A stretch of 64,000 nt of DNA from JBIQJD01 sp044507695 (GTDB lineage: Bacteria; Bacteroidota; Ignavibacteria; Ignavibacteriales; Ignavibacteriaceae), in assembly GCA_044507695.1 (NCBI GenBank), contig JBIQJD010000010.1, forward strand, positions 1-64,000, written 5' to 3'. The translations under genes were made by a program, and so were the position numbers. The notes below the pieces were generated by a model, which worked only from the letters and a program-made list of their open reading frames with translations, did not search any database and was not told where the DNA came from. Shown one piece after another: positions 1-8,820 of the stretch. Each line of letters opens with the position of its first letter. The stretch's first letter is position 1.

Positions 1-78
1 ATCATATTCGTCAAATGATGTTTCTATAAACATGCCGCCCTCTATCGAGGCTTGAATCATTTCATTTAGCAAAGCCAT
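1..78 (-). CDS. Partial unidentified ORF at left edge
   Basis: An ATG on the minus strand at 78 opens a frame that runs without a stop to the window edge, giving 26 residues beginning MALLNEMIQASIEGG. I do not recognise the product. The only support is an open frame with ordinary-looking residue composition, so it may be the start of a real gene or chance. A palindromic repeat lies immediately upstream of the proposed start. Confidence 0.25.
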   Translation of the reverse strand, partial: MALLNEMIQASIEGGMFIETSFDEYD

Positions 79-82
79 TCTA

Positions 83-115
83 AAATCCCGTAGGGATGAA
101 ATATTTATAGCAAAG
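83..115. repeat. Short palindromic interspersed repeat
   Basis: The core is ATCCC-GTA-GGGAT (85-97), a 5-bp stem with a 3-nt loop, followed by an AT-rich tail. From memory, elements of this form are scattered between genes in many Bacteroidota-group genomes; no second copy is obvious in this window. Its role is unknown. Confidence 0.45.
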
Positions 116-150
116 AAAAACGAAAACGAATCCAAATCCCTTTAAGGTTG

Positions 151-270
151 AAATTCATATGCGAATTCCCTGCAACTGCGGAATTCCCATACGCATTTGT
201 TATCCGCAGGCTGATAAATTTTTATTTGTGTGCGGATTATGAGACGAGGCGCCGCCTCGTCTCTACAAAG
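151..270. repeat. Direct repeat copy 1 with perfect hairpin
   Basis: This copy shares its opening (AAATTCATATGCGAATTC) and a central block (GCAGGCTGATAAATTTTT) with a second copy about 199 bp downstream. It ends in a perfect 10-bp stem, GAGACGAGGC / GCCTCGTCTC, with loop GCC (241-263). Such GAGACGAGGC palindromes are typical of dispersed intergenic repeats. A 63-codon open frame across this region (148-339) is not credible as a gene because it lies inside the repeat. Confidence 0.7.
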
Positions 271-349
271 GTATGTTTGCCTGGGTATCTTAATGTAAAG
301 GAAATTCTGCAGCGCATGAAAAAAAATCTACCGGAATAGAACCTGTAGG

Positions 350-470
350 AAATTCATATGCGAATTCTCTACATCTACGGAATTACCAACTCAAGATTTA
401 TCCTGCAGGCTGATAAATTTTTATTTGTGCGCGGTATTAAAGACGAGGAGACGCCTCGCCTCTGCGGTGC
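350..470. repeat. Direct repeat copy 2 with degenerate hairpin
   Basis: This is the second copy of the element at 151-270. The opening and the GCAGGCTGATAAATTTTT block are retained, but the terminal hairpin (441-463) is decayed and no longer pairs perfectly. Together the two copies fill most of the gene-free 1-576 stretch. The remaining 471-576 is AT-rich and holds the presumed promoter of the sugar cluster. Confidence 0.7.
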
Positions 471-539
471 TTCCTTTTTATTTTAAAATTCTTTCCATAA
501 AAACCCGCAATCATTCTGTTTCTGTTAAATCTAATTTCT

Positions 540-547
540 TATATTTG
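540..547 (+). promoter_or_regulatory. Candidate -7 element for rfbA
   Basis: TATATTTG matches the TAnnTTTG -7 consensus of the Bacteroidota primary sigma factor and lies 29 bp before the rfbA ATG. No clear -33 TTG is seen at the expected distance, so this is a weak call. Confidence 0.35.
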
Positions 548-576
548 ATAAAAAATTTCCAAAAGTTTAAGGAATT

Positions 577-1446
577 ATGAAGGGAATCATTCTTGCAGGG
601 GGTTCAGGCTCTCGTCTTTATCCCGTTACAAAGGTTTACAGCAAACAATTAACATTAATTTATGATAAACCTTTAATCTACTATCCTCTGTCAATACTAA
701 TGCTTTCGGGCATAAAAGAAATATTAATCATATCTAATAAAGAAACTATCCCGCTTTACAGACAGCTTTTTGAAGATGGCTCACACCTTGGAATGAATAT
801 TCAGTACAAGGTTCAGGAAGCACCTAATGGAATTGCCGAAGCTTTTATACTTGGTGAGGAGTTCATTGGAGATGATTCTGTTTCATTAATTCTTGGTGAT
901 AATATTTTTTACGGCAAACTTGATTTTGTTTACAGAGCAATAAGAAATAATAAAGGTGCTACCATATTTGGTTACCAGGTAACAGATCCTGAAAGGTACG
1001 GCATTGTTGAATTTGATAATGAAGGCAACGCCATATCAATTGAAGAAAAACCAAAAGTGCCGAAGTCTCATTATGCAGTTCCCGGTTTATATGTTTATGA
1101 TAATAATGTTGTTGAGATTTCTAAAAATTTAAAACCATCAGCACGTGGTGAACTCGAGATAACAGATGTTAATAAAGAATATTTAAACCGCGGGATGCTG
1201 AAAGTTGAGAAAATTGGAAGAGGAATTGCCTGGCTTGATACAGGAACTCCCGAAGCGCTGCTTCAGGCATCAAACTTTTTTGGTGTAATTGAAGAAAGAC
1301 AGGGATTGAAAGTTGCCTGCATTGAAGAGATTGCCTACGTTATGAAGTTCATTAATAAGGAGCAATTCAATAATCTGATTAATTCAATGCCAAAATGTTT
1401 TTACAGAGAATACCTGGAAAGATTTTTAAACGATGAAGGTAATTAA
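577..1446 (+). CDS. rfbA: Glucose-1-phosphate thymidylyltransferase (RmlA)
   Basis: This enzyme makes dTDP-glucose from glucose-1-phosphate and dTTP in the cytoplasm, the first step to dTDP-sugars for surface polysaccharide. The 289-residue length is normal for RmlA. The N-terminal nucleotide-binding loop (LAGGSGSRLYP, about residues 6-16), the KQL...YDKP block and the LGDNIFYG motif (about 108-115) are all present. The usual residues after KQL (often LLPV) read TLIY here, a mild deviation. Its 3' end overlaps rfbC by 14 bp, which indicates translational coupling. It opens a same-strand run of five sugar-nucleotide genes. Confidence 0.93.
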   Translation: MKGIILAGGSGSRLYPVTKVYSKQLTLIYDKPLIYYPLSILMLSGIKEILIISNKETIPLYRQLFEDGSHLGMNIQYKVQEAPNGIAEAFILGEEFIGDDSVSLILGDNIFYGKLDFVYRAIRNNKGATIFGYQVTDPERYGIVEFDNEGNAISIEEKPKVPKSHYAVPGLYVYDNNVVEISKNLKPSARGELEITDVNKEYLNRGMLKVEKIGRGIAWLDTGTPEALLQASNFFGVIEERQGLKVACIEEIAYVMKFINKEQFNNLINSMPKCFYREYLERFLNDEGN

Positions 1447-1981
1447 AACCAGATTAAGCGGACTGCTTGTTATTCAGCCGCAGGTGTTTGAAGATTCACG
1501 AGGATATTTTTTTGAATCCTACAGCTTCAGAAAATATGAAGAACACGGCATCAGCGTAAATTTTGTTCAGGATAATATTTCAAAATCTAAAAAGAATACT
1601 GTACGCGGACTTCATTATCAGGTTGGCGAAAAAGCACAGGGAAAACTTTGCCAGGTAATTCAGGGGCAGGTGCTTGATGTTGCGGTTGATATAAGATCAG
1701 GTTCACCAACTTTTGGCAGTTATCATTCGGAAATTTTATCTGAAGAAAATCATACCCAGCTTTGGATTCCTCCGGGATTTGCACACGGTTTTTCAGTTCT
1801 TTCAGATGAAGCAATATTTCATTACAAGTGTACTGAATTTTACAGCAAAGAACATGAACGTACAATCAGGTTTAATGATCCATCATTAAATATTAATTGG
1901 CAGGTGGAAAATCCTATCGTTTCAGAAAAAGATTTAAATGCATCGCTTCTGAAGGATGTTGAAATTGAATTTTCTTTTTAA
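1433..1981 (+). CDS. rfbC: dTDP-4-dehydrorhamnose 3,5-epimerase (RmlC)
   Basis: A cupin-fold epimerase acting on the 4-keto-6-deoxy sugar made from dTDP-glucose. The 182-residue length matches the family. The RGLHYQ motif carrying the catalytic-region His, the DVAVDIR segment and WIPPGFAHGF are typical of RmlC. It overlaps rfbA by 14 bp. The dehydratase rfbB and reductase rfbD of the rhamnose route are not in this window, so the final sugar cannot be stated. A 3,4-ketoisomerase of the FdtA type is less likely because the RmlC motifs are intact. Confidence 0.92.
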   Translation: MKVIKTRLSGLLVIQPQVFEDSRGYFFESYSFRKYEEHGISVNFVQDNISKSKKNTVRGLHYQVGEKAQGKLCQVIQGQVLDVAVDIRSGSPTFGSYHSEILSEENHTQLWIPPGFAHGFSVLSDEAIFHYKCTEFYSKEHERTIRFNDPSLNINWQVENPIVSEKDLNASLLKDVEIEFSF

Positions 1982-2056
1982 CTGATCAACAACACCTCCG
2001 GTTTTTATTTCCTTTCTTTTCTAATTAATTTTAATACAAAATATTTGGTGAAAATT

Positions 2057-3223
2057 ATGCACGTTCCACTATTAGATCTTAAGCAGCAGTATCATGCTTT
2101 AAAACCGGAACTTGATGAAGCATTGCTCAGAGTTGCAGAATCACAGCACTTTATACTTGGTCCCGAAGTTGAAAAAATGGAAGTATCACTGTGCGGTTAT
2201 CTCGGCTGCAAATACGCACTTGGTGTTTCTTCAGGAACAGATGCGCTGCTTCTTGCATTAATGGCTCTCGGCATTCAGCAGGGTGATGAGATTATCGTTC
2301 CAACATATTCCTTTTTTGCTACAGCGGGAGTTGTATCACGCTTGAATGCAATTCCTGTTTTTGTTGATAATGATCCAATCAGTTTTAATATTGATCCAAA
2401 AGAAATTGAGAAAAAAATTTCAGCAAAAACAAAAGCAATTATTCCGGTTCATTTATACGGGCAAAGTGCGGATATGAATCCGGTTATGGAGATTGCTCAA
2501 AAACATAATCTGAAAGTAATTGAAGATGCTGCACAGGCAATTGGTGTTCAGTATAAAGATGGAAAGAAAGTTGGTACAATTGGGGATGTTGGATGCTACT
2601 CATTTTTCCCGAGTAAAAATTTAGGATGTTTTGGAGACGGCGGACTTGTTGTAACTAATGATGATGAACTTTATGAAATGCTGAACATAATGCGTGTTCA
2701 CGGCGGCAAGCCAAAATATCATCATAAAGTAATTGGCGGTAATTTCAGGATAGATGCTATTCAAGCGGCTGTAATTAGTGTTAAACTTCCGCATCTTGAT
2801 TCATGGTCTGAACAAAGAAGACGAAATGCTGAAATTTATAATTCAAATTTTATCAGGGCCGGATTGGCAGACGAAACAGGAAAAATTAATTTTGATGATG
2901 ATAATAAAGTTCTGCTGCCGAAAGCAGTTTATGAGAATGATTCATTAAAGAATTATCATATTTATAATCAGTATATAATCCGCATTGAAAATCGTGATGA
3001 ACTAAGAAAATATTTAAGTGATAATAATATTGGTACAGAAATTTATTATCCAATTCCTTTTCATCTGCAGGAATGTTTTGCAAAGCTTGGTTACAGGAAA
3101 GGTGATTTTCCGAACGCTGAATTTGCTGCTGATACTTCACTTGCACTGCCAATTTATCCTGAGCTTTCAGAAAATCAGTTAAAATATGTTGTTCAGAAAA
3201 TTGCTGAATTTGTTAACAGGTAA
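2057..3223 (+). CDS. DegT/DnrJ/EryC1/StrS sugar aminotransferase
   Basis: A PLP-dependent aminotransferase that converts a keto-sugar nucleotide to an amino sugar. The N-terminus HVPLLDLKQQY, the GTDALLLAL segment and the FFPSKNLGCFGDGG motif with the PLP-binding lysine are family hallmarks. I chose the ATG at 2057 (388 residues) over the in-frame TTG at 2045 because family members begin at this VPxLDLxxQY motif. It follows rfbC after about 75 bp. The position next to dTDP-sugar genes suggests a dTDP-3-amino-6-deoxyhexose product (FdtB/QdtB-like), but the substrate is inferred only from context. Confidence 0.88.
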   Translation: MHVPLLDLKQQYHALKPELDEALLRVAESQHFILGPEVEKMEVSLCGYLGCKYALGVSSGTDALLLALMALGIQQGDEIIVPTYSFFATAGVVSRLNAIPVFVDNDPISFNIDPKEIEKKISAKTKAIIPVHLYGQSADMNPVMEIAQKHNLKVIEDAAQAIGVQYKDGKKVGTIGDVGCYSFFPSKNLGCFGDGGLVVTNDDELYEMLNIMRVHGGKPKYHHKVIGGNFRIDAIQAAVISVKLPHLDSWSEQRRRNAEIYNSNFIRAGLADETGKINFDDDNKVLLPKAVYENDSLKNYHIYNQYIIRIENRDELRKYLSDNNIGTEIYYPIPFHLQECFAKLGYRKGDFPNAEFAADTSLALPIYPELSENQLKYVVQKIAEFVNR

Positions 3224-3226
3224 TTA

Positions 3227-4180
3227 ATGAAAAATAAAAAGATATATATCGCTGGTCATCGCGGAATGGTTGGCTCAGCAGTAACACGCAAACTTGAATC
3301 AGAAGGTTATTCAAATCTTATATTAAAAACTTCCTCTGAACTTGATCTCATCAGGCAGAATAAAGTTGAAGAATTTTTTCAGAATGAAAAACCCGAAATT
3401 GTAATTGTTGCTGCAGCAAAAGTTGGTGGAATATTAGCTAACAATATTTACCGTGCGGAGTTTCTTTATAACAACCTGATGATTCAATCAAACATAATTC
3501 ATTCAGCATTTGTTAACGGTGTTGAGAAATTAATTTTTCTCGGCAGCTCATGCATTTATCCAAAGCTTGCGCCGCAGCCGTTAAAAGAGGAGTATCTTCT
3601 TTCAGATTATCTTGAATATACAAACGAACCTTACGCTATTGCCAAAATTGCCGGAATAAAATTATGTGAGAATTATTTCAAACAATATGGATGCAATTTC
3701 TTCTCAGCGATGCCGACAAACCTGTATGGGATAAATGATAATTTTGATTTGCAGACTTCTCACGTTCTTCCTGCACTAATCAGAAAATTTCATGAAGCAA
3801 AAATAAATAGTACTGGTGAAGTTGTTCTTTGGGGAAGCGGAAAACCGAAACGTGAATTTTTATATGTTGATGATCTTGCAGATGCAGTTTATTTCTTAAT
3901 GAGAAATGTAAATGCTGCTGATCTTTACAATCAGAATATTTCACAGATAAATATTGGCACTGGTGAAGATTTATCAATTGCTGAACTTGCTGATCTCATC
4001 TCTGAAATTATTGACTTCAAAGGAAGAATAATTTATGATGATTCCAAACCGGATGGAACACCGCGCAAGCTGATGGATGTTTCAAGAATTAATAATCTTG
4101 GCTGGAAGTATAAAACTCCATTGAAGGAAGGAATTGAAAAAACATATAACTGGTACAAACAACAGTTGGAAAACAATTAA
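3227..4180 (+). CDS. fcl: GDP-L-fucose synthase
   Basis: An NADPH-dependent epimerase/reductase that makes GDP-L-fucose from GDP-4-keto-6-deoxymannose. The Rossmann motif GHRGMVGSA is at residues 8-16. The FLGSSCIYPKLAPQP segment carries the catalytic Ser/Cys region, and YAIAK is the short-chain dehydrogenase Tyr-x3-Lys. Length (317) is normal. It starts 3 bp after the aminotransferase stop and is followed by gmd, the enzyme that makes its substrate. The order fcl-gmd is reversed relative to enterobacterial gmd-fcl. Confidence 0.94.
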   Translation: MKNKKIYIAGHRGMVGSAVTRKLESEGYSNLILKTSSELDLIRQNKVEEFFQNEKPEIVIVAAAKVGGILANNIYRAEFLYNNLMIQSNIIHSAFVNGVEKLIFLGSSCIYPKLAPQPLKEEYLLSDYLEYTNEPYAIAKIAGIKLCENYFKQYGCNFFSAMPTNLYGINDNFDLQTSHVLPALIRKFHEAKINSTGEVVLWGSGKPKREFLYVDDLADAVYFLMRNVNAADLYNQNISQINIGTGEDLSIAELADLISEIIDFKGRIIYDDSKPDGTPRKLMDVSRINNLGWKYKTPLKEGIEKTYNWYKQQLENN

Positions 4181-4206
4181 TATTAAAAAAGTTTTGGGGT
4201 ACTGAT

Positions 4207-5331
4207 TTGAAAAAAGCATTAATCACCGGAATTACCGGGCAGGATGGAAGTTACTTAACAGAAATTCTTTTAGAAAAAGGATATGAAGTTCACGGAATTA
4301 TAAGAAGAAGCAGTTCATTTAATACTGCAAGAATAGATCATCTTTATGCTGATAAAAGTATTCTTGATAAAAGATTATTCCTTCATTACGGTGATCTTGT
4401 TGATACGAGCAATTTAAACCGCCTGCTGGAAAAGATTGAACCGGATGAGATTTATAATCTTGCCGCGCAAAGCCATGTTAAAGTTTCATTTGAAATTCCG
4501 GATTATACCGCACAGGTTGATGCGCTAGGTACGTTAAGATTTCTTGATGCGATCAGAGAAGTTGGATTGAAAAAGGTGAAATTTTACCAGGCATCAACAA
4601 GTGAATTATTTGGTAAAGTTCAGGAAGTACCACAGACAGAAAAAACTCCTTTCTATCCGCGTTCACCTTATGGTGTTGCAAAACTTTACGGCTACTGGAT
4701 TATAGTTAATTACCGTGAGGCTTATGATATTTTTGCAAGCAACGGAATTCTTTTTAATCATGAATCACCGAGAAGAGGTGAAACATTTGTAACAAGAAAG
4801 ATAACTCATGCGGCTGCAAAAATAGCTGCGGGCAGGCAGCGTGTTTTACTGCTTGGTAATCTTGATGCAAAAAGGGATTGGGGTTACGCTCCTGAATATT
4901 GTGAAGGCATGTGGAGAATTCTTCAGCATGATAAAGCTGATGATTTTGTGCTCGCAACCGGCGAGACTCACACTGTCCGTGAGTTTGCTGAAAGAACTTT
5001 TTCAGAACTTGGAATTGAGCTTACATGGAGTGGAGAAAACGAAAATGAAACCGGAAAAATAAAAAAGATTAATTGGGATAAAGCTCATTCGCTGATTGAG
5101 TCAAATCCTGAAAAAGGTTATTTGTATAAATTTACTGAAGATTTAAAGAAAGGCGATGTTGTTGTTGCAATAGATAAAAATTACTACAGACCTACAGAGG
5201 TTGATCTTTTGATCGGTAATCCTGCAAAGGCTGAAAAATTACTTGGCTGGAAAGCTAAAACAAAATTTGAGGATCTCGTTAAAGTGATGATCAAAAATGA
5301 TATGGAAAAAGTATTGAGAAGAGGATATTAA
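4207..5331 (+). CDS. gmd: GDP-mannose 4,6-dehydratase
   Basis: It catalyses the first step from GDP-mannose to GDP-fucose, supplying Fcl just upstream. The TTG at 4207 is the only sensible start: the NADP loop GITGQDGSYL begins at residue 8 and there is no ATG or GTG before it. The STSELFG motif, the YGVAK catalytic Tyr/Lys and the NHESPRRGETFVTRKI signature are all present. Length 374 is normal. The stop lies only 5 bp from the 3' end of the convergent CHAT gene. Confidence 0.94.
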   Translation: MKKALITGITGQDGSYLTEILLEKGYEVHGIIRRSSSFNTARIDHLYADKSILDKRLFLHYGDLVDTSNLNRLLEKIEPDEIYNLAAQSHVKVSFEIPDYTAQVDALGTLRFLDAIREVGLKKVKFYQASTSELFGKVQEVPQTEKTPFYPRSPYGVAKLYGYWIIVNYREAYDIFASNGILFNHESPRRGETFVTRKITHAAAKIAAGRQRVLLLGNLDAKRDWGYAPEYCEGMWRILQHDKADDFVLATGETHTVREFAERTFSELGIELTWSGENENETGKIKKINWDKAHSLIESNPEKGYLYKFTEDLKKGDVVVAIDKNYYRPTEVDLLIGNPAKAEKLLGWKAKTKFEDLVKVMIKNDMEKVLRRGY

Positions 5332-5336
5332 ATTTT

Positions 5337-8300
5337 CTACTGCATTGTTTGTGCCGCGGCTGATGTTTGTATTTTTTTGTAATAGTAAACAGCAATAACA
5401 GAAAGCAGAATAATAATCATCAAAGCAGCAATGTAGGGCATAATTGAAGCTGATTTTTTTAGCGGAAGTTTTGATACATCTCCCTGAAGCACAAACGCTC
5501 CCCAATAATATGGATTTGGTGAATATGTTTTTATGAATTCAAGTTTCGCAAGTCTCAGCGCATCTGATTTGTCATATCCATTATGAAGTTTCTGATAAAA
5601 GAGAGTCATAAACTTCGAAGTATATCTATCATTAACTTCCCACAGAGAAACAACAACACTTTTACTTCCGGTTTCAAAAAATGCTTTCGTCATTCCAAGA
5701 ATTCCCTCTGCGTTGTCTATCCTTCCCAAACCGGAATTACATGAACTCAATACCACAAGATCGCTGTTCAACTGAAGATTAACTATTTCTCCCGCTTCAA
5801 GAAATCCATCATTCTCTGCATCAAATACATTTGAAAAGAAAATTACAGGTTGTTTGTTATATAAAAATGAATGTGTTGAAAGGTGAATAACACTGCTGAA
5901 TTCAGCGTTTAATTTAAAGTTTGTCTCGGTAGCATTTCTGTTTGTAAAAATCTGATCCGCATTCAAAATATCACTTATCTCACTTACTTCTTCGCGGGAA
6001 TATTTTAAAGGAAGCAGTGCAAAGCCTCTCGGCAAACCTTCACTCTCTTCAAGCAGGCTTCTTCTTTCTGCAAACAACTTATTTGATGTATTAAATGCCG
6101 GATCACCGAGGATTGTTATTTTATCTTCATTCTTCAGATCATTCTTCTTCTGATTAATAAATAACTGCGCTGAAGGTGAATATGAAATACTGTAATGATT
6201 TATGAGAAAATCTTTGTCTGAATATTTATATGGACTTTCACCCTCTTCATAATTTACAACAAGTAATTCAAACGGGAATGCAATAAGTTCAACCGCTGGA
6301 ACAATTATTATTTTTTCATTTTCCGGAATTTCTTTTAAAGCATCTTTTAAAAGAAGTGAATAAAGATTAAACGCTTCTTCAGAGTTGAATGAAAATAAAT
6401 CCTGGTTAAAAAAAGTATTGGTAGAATCATTTTCCGTAGAATAATAGGGAGAAATTTTTTTAACAATTTCTTTTAATTTTTCGGAAGTAATATTTGGCTG
6501 GAAAGATTTAAATCCATTTTTGTTAAGAAGAAAAATTACCGGCTTCTCATCGTTCATGTAAATTGAAAGAAGATTTTCTTTTTCATTCAGATTACTTAAA
6601 ATATCATTTACATCTGTATAATCATTATATAAATAATTTTTAATTTCAGGGTGCTTTGCTGAAATATTTTTTTCAAGCATTGATAATCTGAGCTTGAATG
6701 AATCCACTGCTTCCTTATCATAAATACCTGAATGAATCATCCATTCATAATCATATATTTTTGAAATCAGAGAATCATCTTCAACCAGGTTTTTTAGTTT
6801 TAAATTTTTAAGATTCTGAACAGTGCTGCGCGATCTTGATCTATCAATAACTTCAAAAGCTTTCTCAAATTGTTTCTGCTGCAGATAAAAATCAGCAAGA
6901 GAATTAAAAATATCTTTTCTTGCTGAGAACCATGAAATCTGAACTTCTTCCTCTTCATTCAACGGAGCGGAAACCTCTTCAATAATATTTATTGCAGATT
7001 GATAATATGATTGAGCAGCATCCTTTAAATTATTTTCAGTGTGCAGTTCTGCAAGCTGCTGATAAGCTTCTATCTGCATGTTAAATTCATTTACTTCTTT
7101 GCCTATTGCCAGCGCTGATTCAAAATTATTTTTCGCAGGCATAAATAATTTTTGCTTTTTGTTCAATTCACCCAGAATGATTTTACACTCACCCTGGAGG
7201 TAAGTTAAGCTGTATGTACCGGCTATTTTTTGAGCTTTGCCAAGATATGATTCAGCGGCTGAATAATTTTCTTTTTTAGTCTCTAATGATGCGAGATTTA
7301 TTGTTGCCAAAGCTTCGGTGTAATAATCACCTGACTGCTGAGAAATTGAAACAGCTTTTGATAAATAACTTTCAGCTTCAGTAAGAGAATCAATCATCAA
7401 GTATGTTAATCCGGTTTTGTAAGCTGCATCAGCTAAAGAAAAAACATCTCCTGATGAATCACTCAATGCTGCTGAATGATGAAAATATTCAAGAGCTTGT
7501 TTATATCTGTTTAAATTAAAATTAAGAGAACCCAAACCATTAATTACCTGCACTTCTAAAGCAAACTCTTCTATCTGTGACGAAATTTCTTCAGCCTGTT
7601 TGTACAATCTGAGTGCTTTTGAATAATTGGAAAGATTTGCATAAACATCGGCCATGCCTATCAGATTTACTGCCATAGCATGTTTGTTATCTCCTGCGTA
7701 TTCAAATCCCTTTTCATAATATTTTAATGCAGTTTCATAATCTGAGATGTACACAAAAATTTTCCCAAGATTTTCTGAAAGCAGGGAAAGGCGCAGCCTG
7801 TCATTTATCAATTCATACAATTCATAACTTTTTAAGTAATTGTTTTTTGCATCAATCATCTCACCGGTAAAAGTATATGATACGCCAAGCTCAGAAAGAG
7901 CGAATGCCTGCAACTCATGATCGTTAATCTTTTCTGCAATAGATAATCCTTTTAAGAAATTATTACGGGCCTTTTTTGTATTCCCGTTTAAGTCATAAAT
8001 AATTCCAAGATTAACAAGAGCAGTAATTTCATTTTGTTTATCATTTAGTTTTTGAGATGCTTCCAAAGCTGAGGTGTAAAGCTGCTGAGCATTTTTATAA
8101 TCACCGGAGAGAAAATGAAGTGTTCCTTCTGCAATAGTTAACTTGTTAAAAAACAATTTATCATTTGCTGCATATTTTTTTGCATCAGTTAAATATTTGA
8201 GTGCGGCTTTATAATCTCCCGCATTTCTTTGTGAATATGAAAGCTGATAAAGAACAGTATAGTTTGTTGAATCTTCTTTGAGCACTTTTAAAAAGAACTC

Positions 8301-8807
8301 AGAGACTTCCGAATATTTTCCCGCAGCCGAACTTAATAATCCCGAAGTATAGTTTTTATACAGTGAAGGCAATTTAGTTCTAATAATCTTGTCTTCAACA
8401 ATTGTGTTTTTTTCTCCGGCATTTGATGAGAAAACAAGTTCATCATAAAAACTTAAATTTGCAGGTGCAGTATTAAGCCGGGTTATGAGAGAATCAAACA
8501 TTTCTGAAAATTTGCCTTCTTTTTTCAGAAGCAGCGAATGAAGGTAAGAAGTTTGAAATCCCTGCGGCAGTGTGTTTAATCTTTCTATTTCATCAGAAAA
8601 ATTTATCTCTGAGTTTAATAAATAAAAACTATAATTATCCAGCAGAGATTTTTTCCAGCCGGATGAAATAATTTCTTTTTGCAATGAATCAATATTTAGG
8701 ATGAAATTTTGTTCAGGTACAGAAGTGTGTGCAGGTTTATCCTGACGGAGAAACGATATTCCGGCGGCGGTTATTCCTATTAAAATTAATATTAAAAGTG
8801 TTTTCAT
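5337..8807 (-). CDS. Membrane-anchored TPR-CHAT caspase-like protease
   Basis: An N-terminal hydrophobic signal anchor (residues 2-20) is followed by many TPR units (roughly 60-650), a linker, a CHAT peptidase domain (about 830-1110), a transmembrane helix (about 1124-1143) and a short basic tail. The catalytic pair is visible: His979 in HLSTH and Cys1023 in LSSCNSG, 44 residues apart as in caspase/separase-like CHAT proteins. Topology by the positive-inside rule puts the TPR and CHAT parts in the periplasm and the KK-containing tail in the cytoplasm. The gene starts 13 bp after the anti-sigma gene and belongs to the sigma operon. Natural substrate unknown; the adjacent anti-sigma factor is the obvious candidate by inference. 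Confidence 0.9.
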   Translation of the reverse strand: MKTLLILILIGITAAGISFLRQDKPAHTSVPEQNFILNIDSLQKEIISSGWKKSLLDNYSFYLLNSEINFSDEIERLNTLPQGFQTSYLHSLLLKKEGKFSEMFDSLITRLNTAPANLSFYDELVFSSNAGEKNTIVEDKIIRTKLPSLYKNYTSGLLSSAAGKYSEVSEFFLKVLKEDSTNYTVLYQLSYSQRNAGDYKAALKYLTDAKKYAANDKLFFNKLTIAEGTLHFLSGDYKNAQQLYTSALEASQKLNDKQNEITALVNLGIIYDLNGNTKKARNNFLKGLSIAEKINDHELQAFALSELGVSYTFTGEMIDAKNNYLKSYELYELINDRLRLSLLSENLGKIFVYISDYETALKYYEKGFEYAGDNKHAMAVNLIGMADVYANLSNYSKALRLYKQAEEISSQIEEFALEVQVINGLGSLNFNLNRYKQALEYFHHSAALSDSSGDVFSLADAAYKTGLTYLMIDSLTEAESYLSKAVSISQQSGDYYTEALATINLASLETKKENYSAAESYLGKAQKIAGTYSLTYLQGECKIILGELNKKQKLFMPAKNNFESALAIGKEVNEFNMQIEAYQQLAELHTENNLKDAAQSYYQSAINIIEEVSAPLNEEEEVQISWFSARKDIFNSLADFYLQQKQFEKAFEVIDRSRSRSTVQNLKNLKLKNLVEDDSLISKIYDYEWMIHSGIYDKEAVDSFKLRLSMLEKNISAKHPEIKNYLYNDYTDVNDILSNLNEKENLLSIYMNDEKPVIFLLNKNGFKSFQPNITSEKLKEIVKKISPYYSTENDSTNTFFNQDLFSFNSEEAFNLYSLLLKDALKEIPENEKIIIVPAVELIAFPFELLVVNYEEGESPYKYSDKDFLINHYSISYSPSAQLFINQKKNDLKNEDKITILGDPAFNTSNKLFAERRSLLEESEGLPRGFALLPLKYSREEVSEISDILNADQIFTNRNATETNFKLNAEFSSVIHLSTHSFLYNKQPVIFFSNVFDAENDGFLEAGEIVNLQLNSDLVVLSSCNSGLGRIDNAEGILGMTKAFFETGSKSVVVSLWEVNDRYTSKFMTLFYQKLHNGYDKSDALRLAKLEFIKTYSPNPYYWGAFVLQGDVSKLPLKKSASIMPYIAALMIIILLSVIAVYYYKKIQTSAAAQTMQ

Positions 8808-8820
8808 ATCTTACCACAGA

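Noticed and set aside
148..339. 63-residue ORF in the left repeat region
   Set aside because: It lies within a direct repeat and hairpin, has mixed composition and no recognisable domain; best explained as chance.
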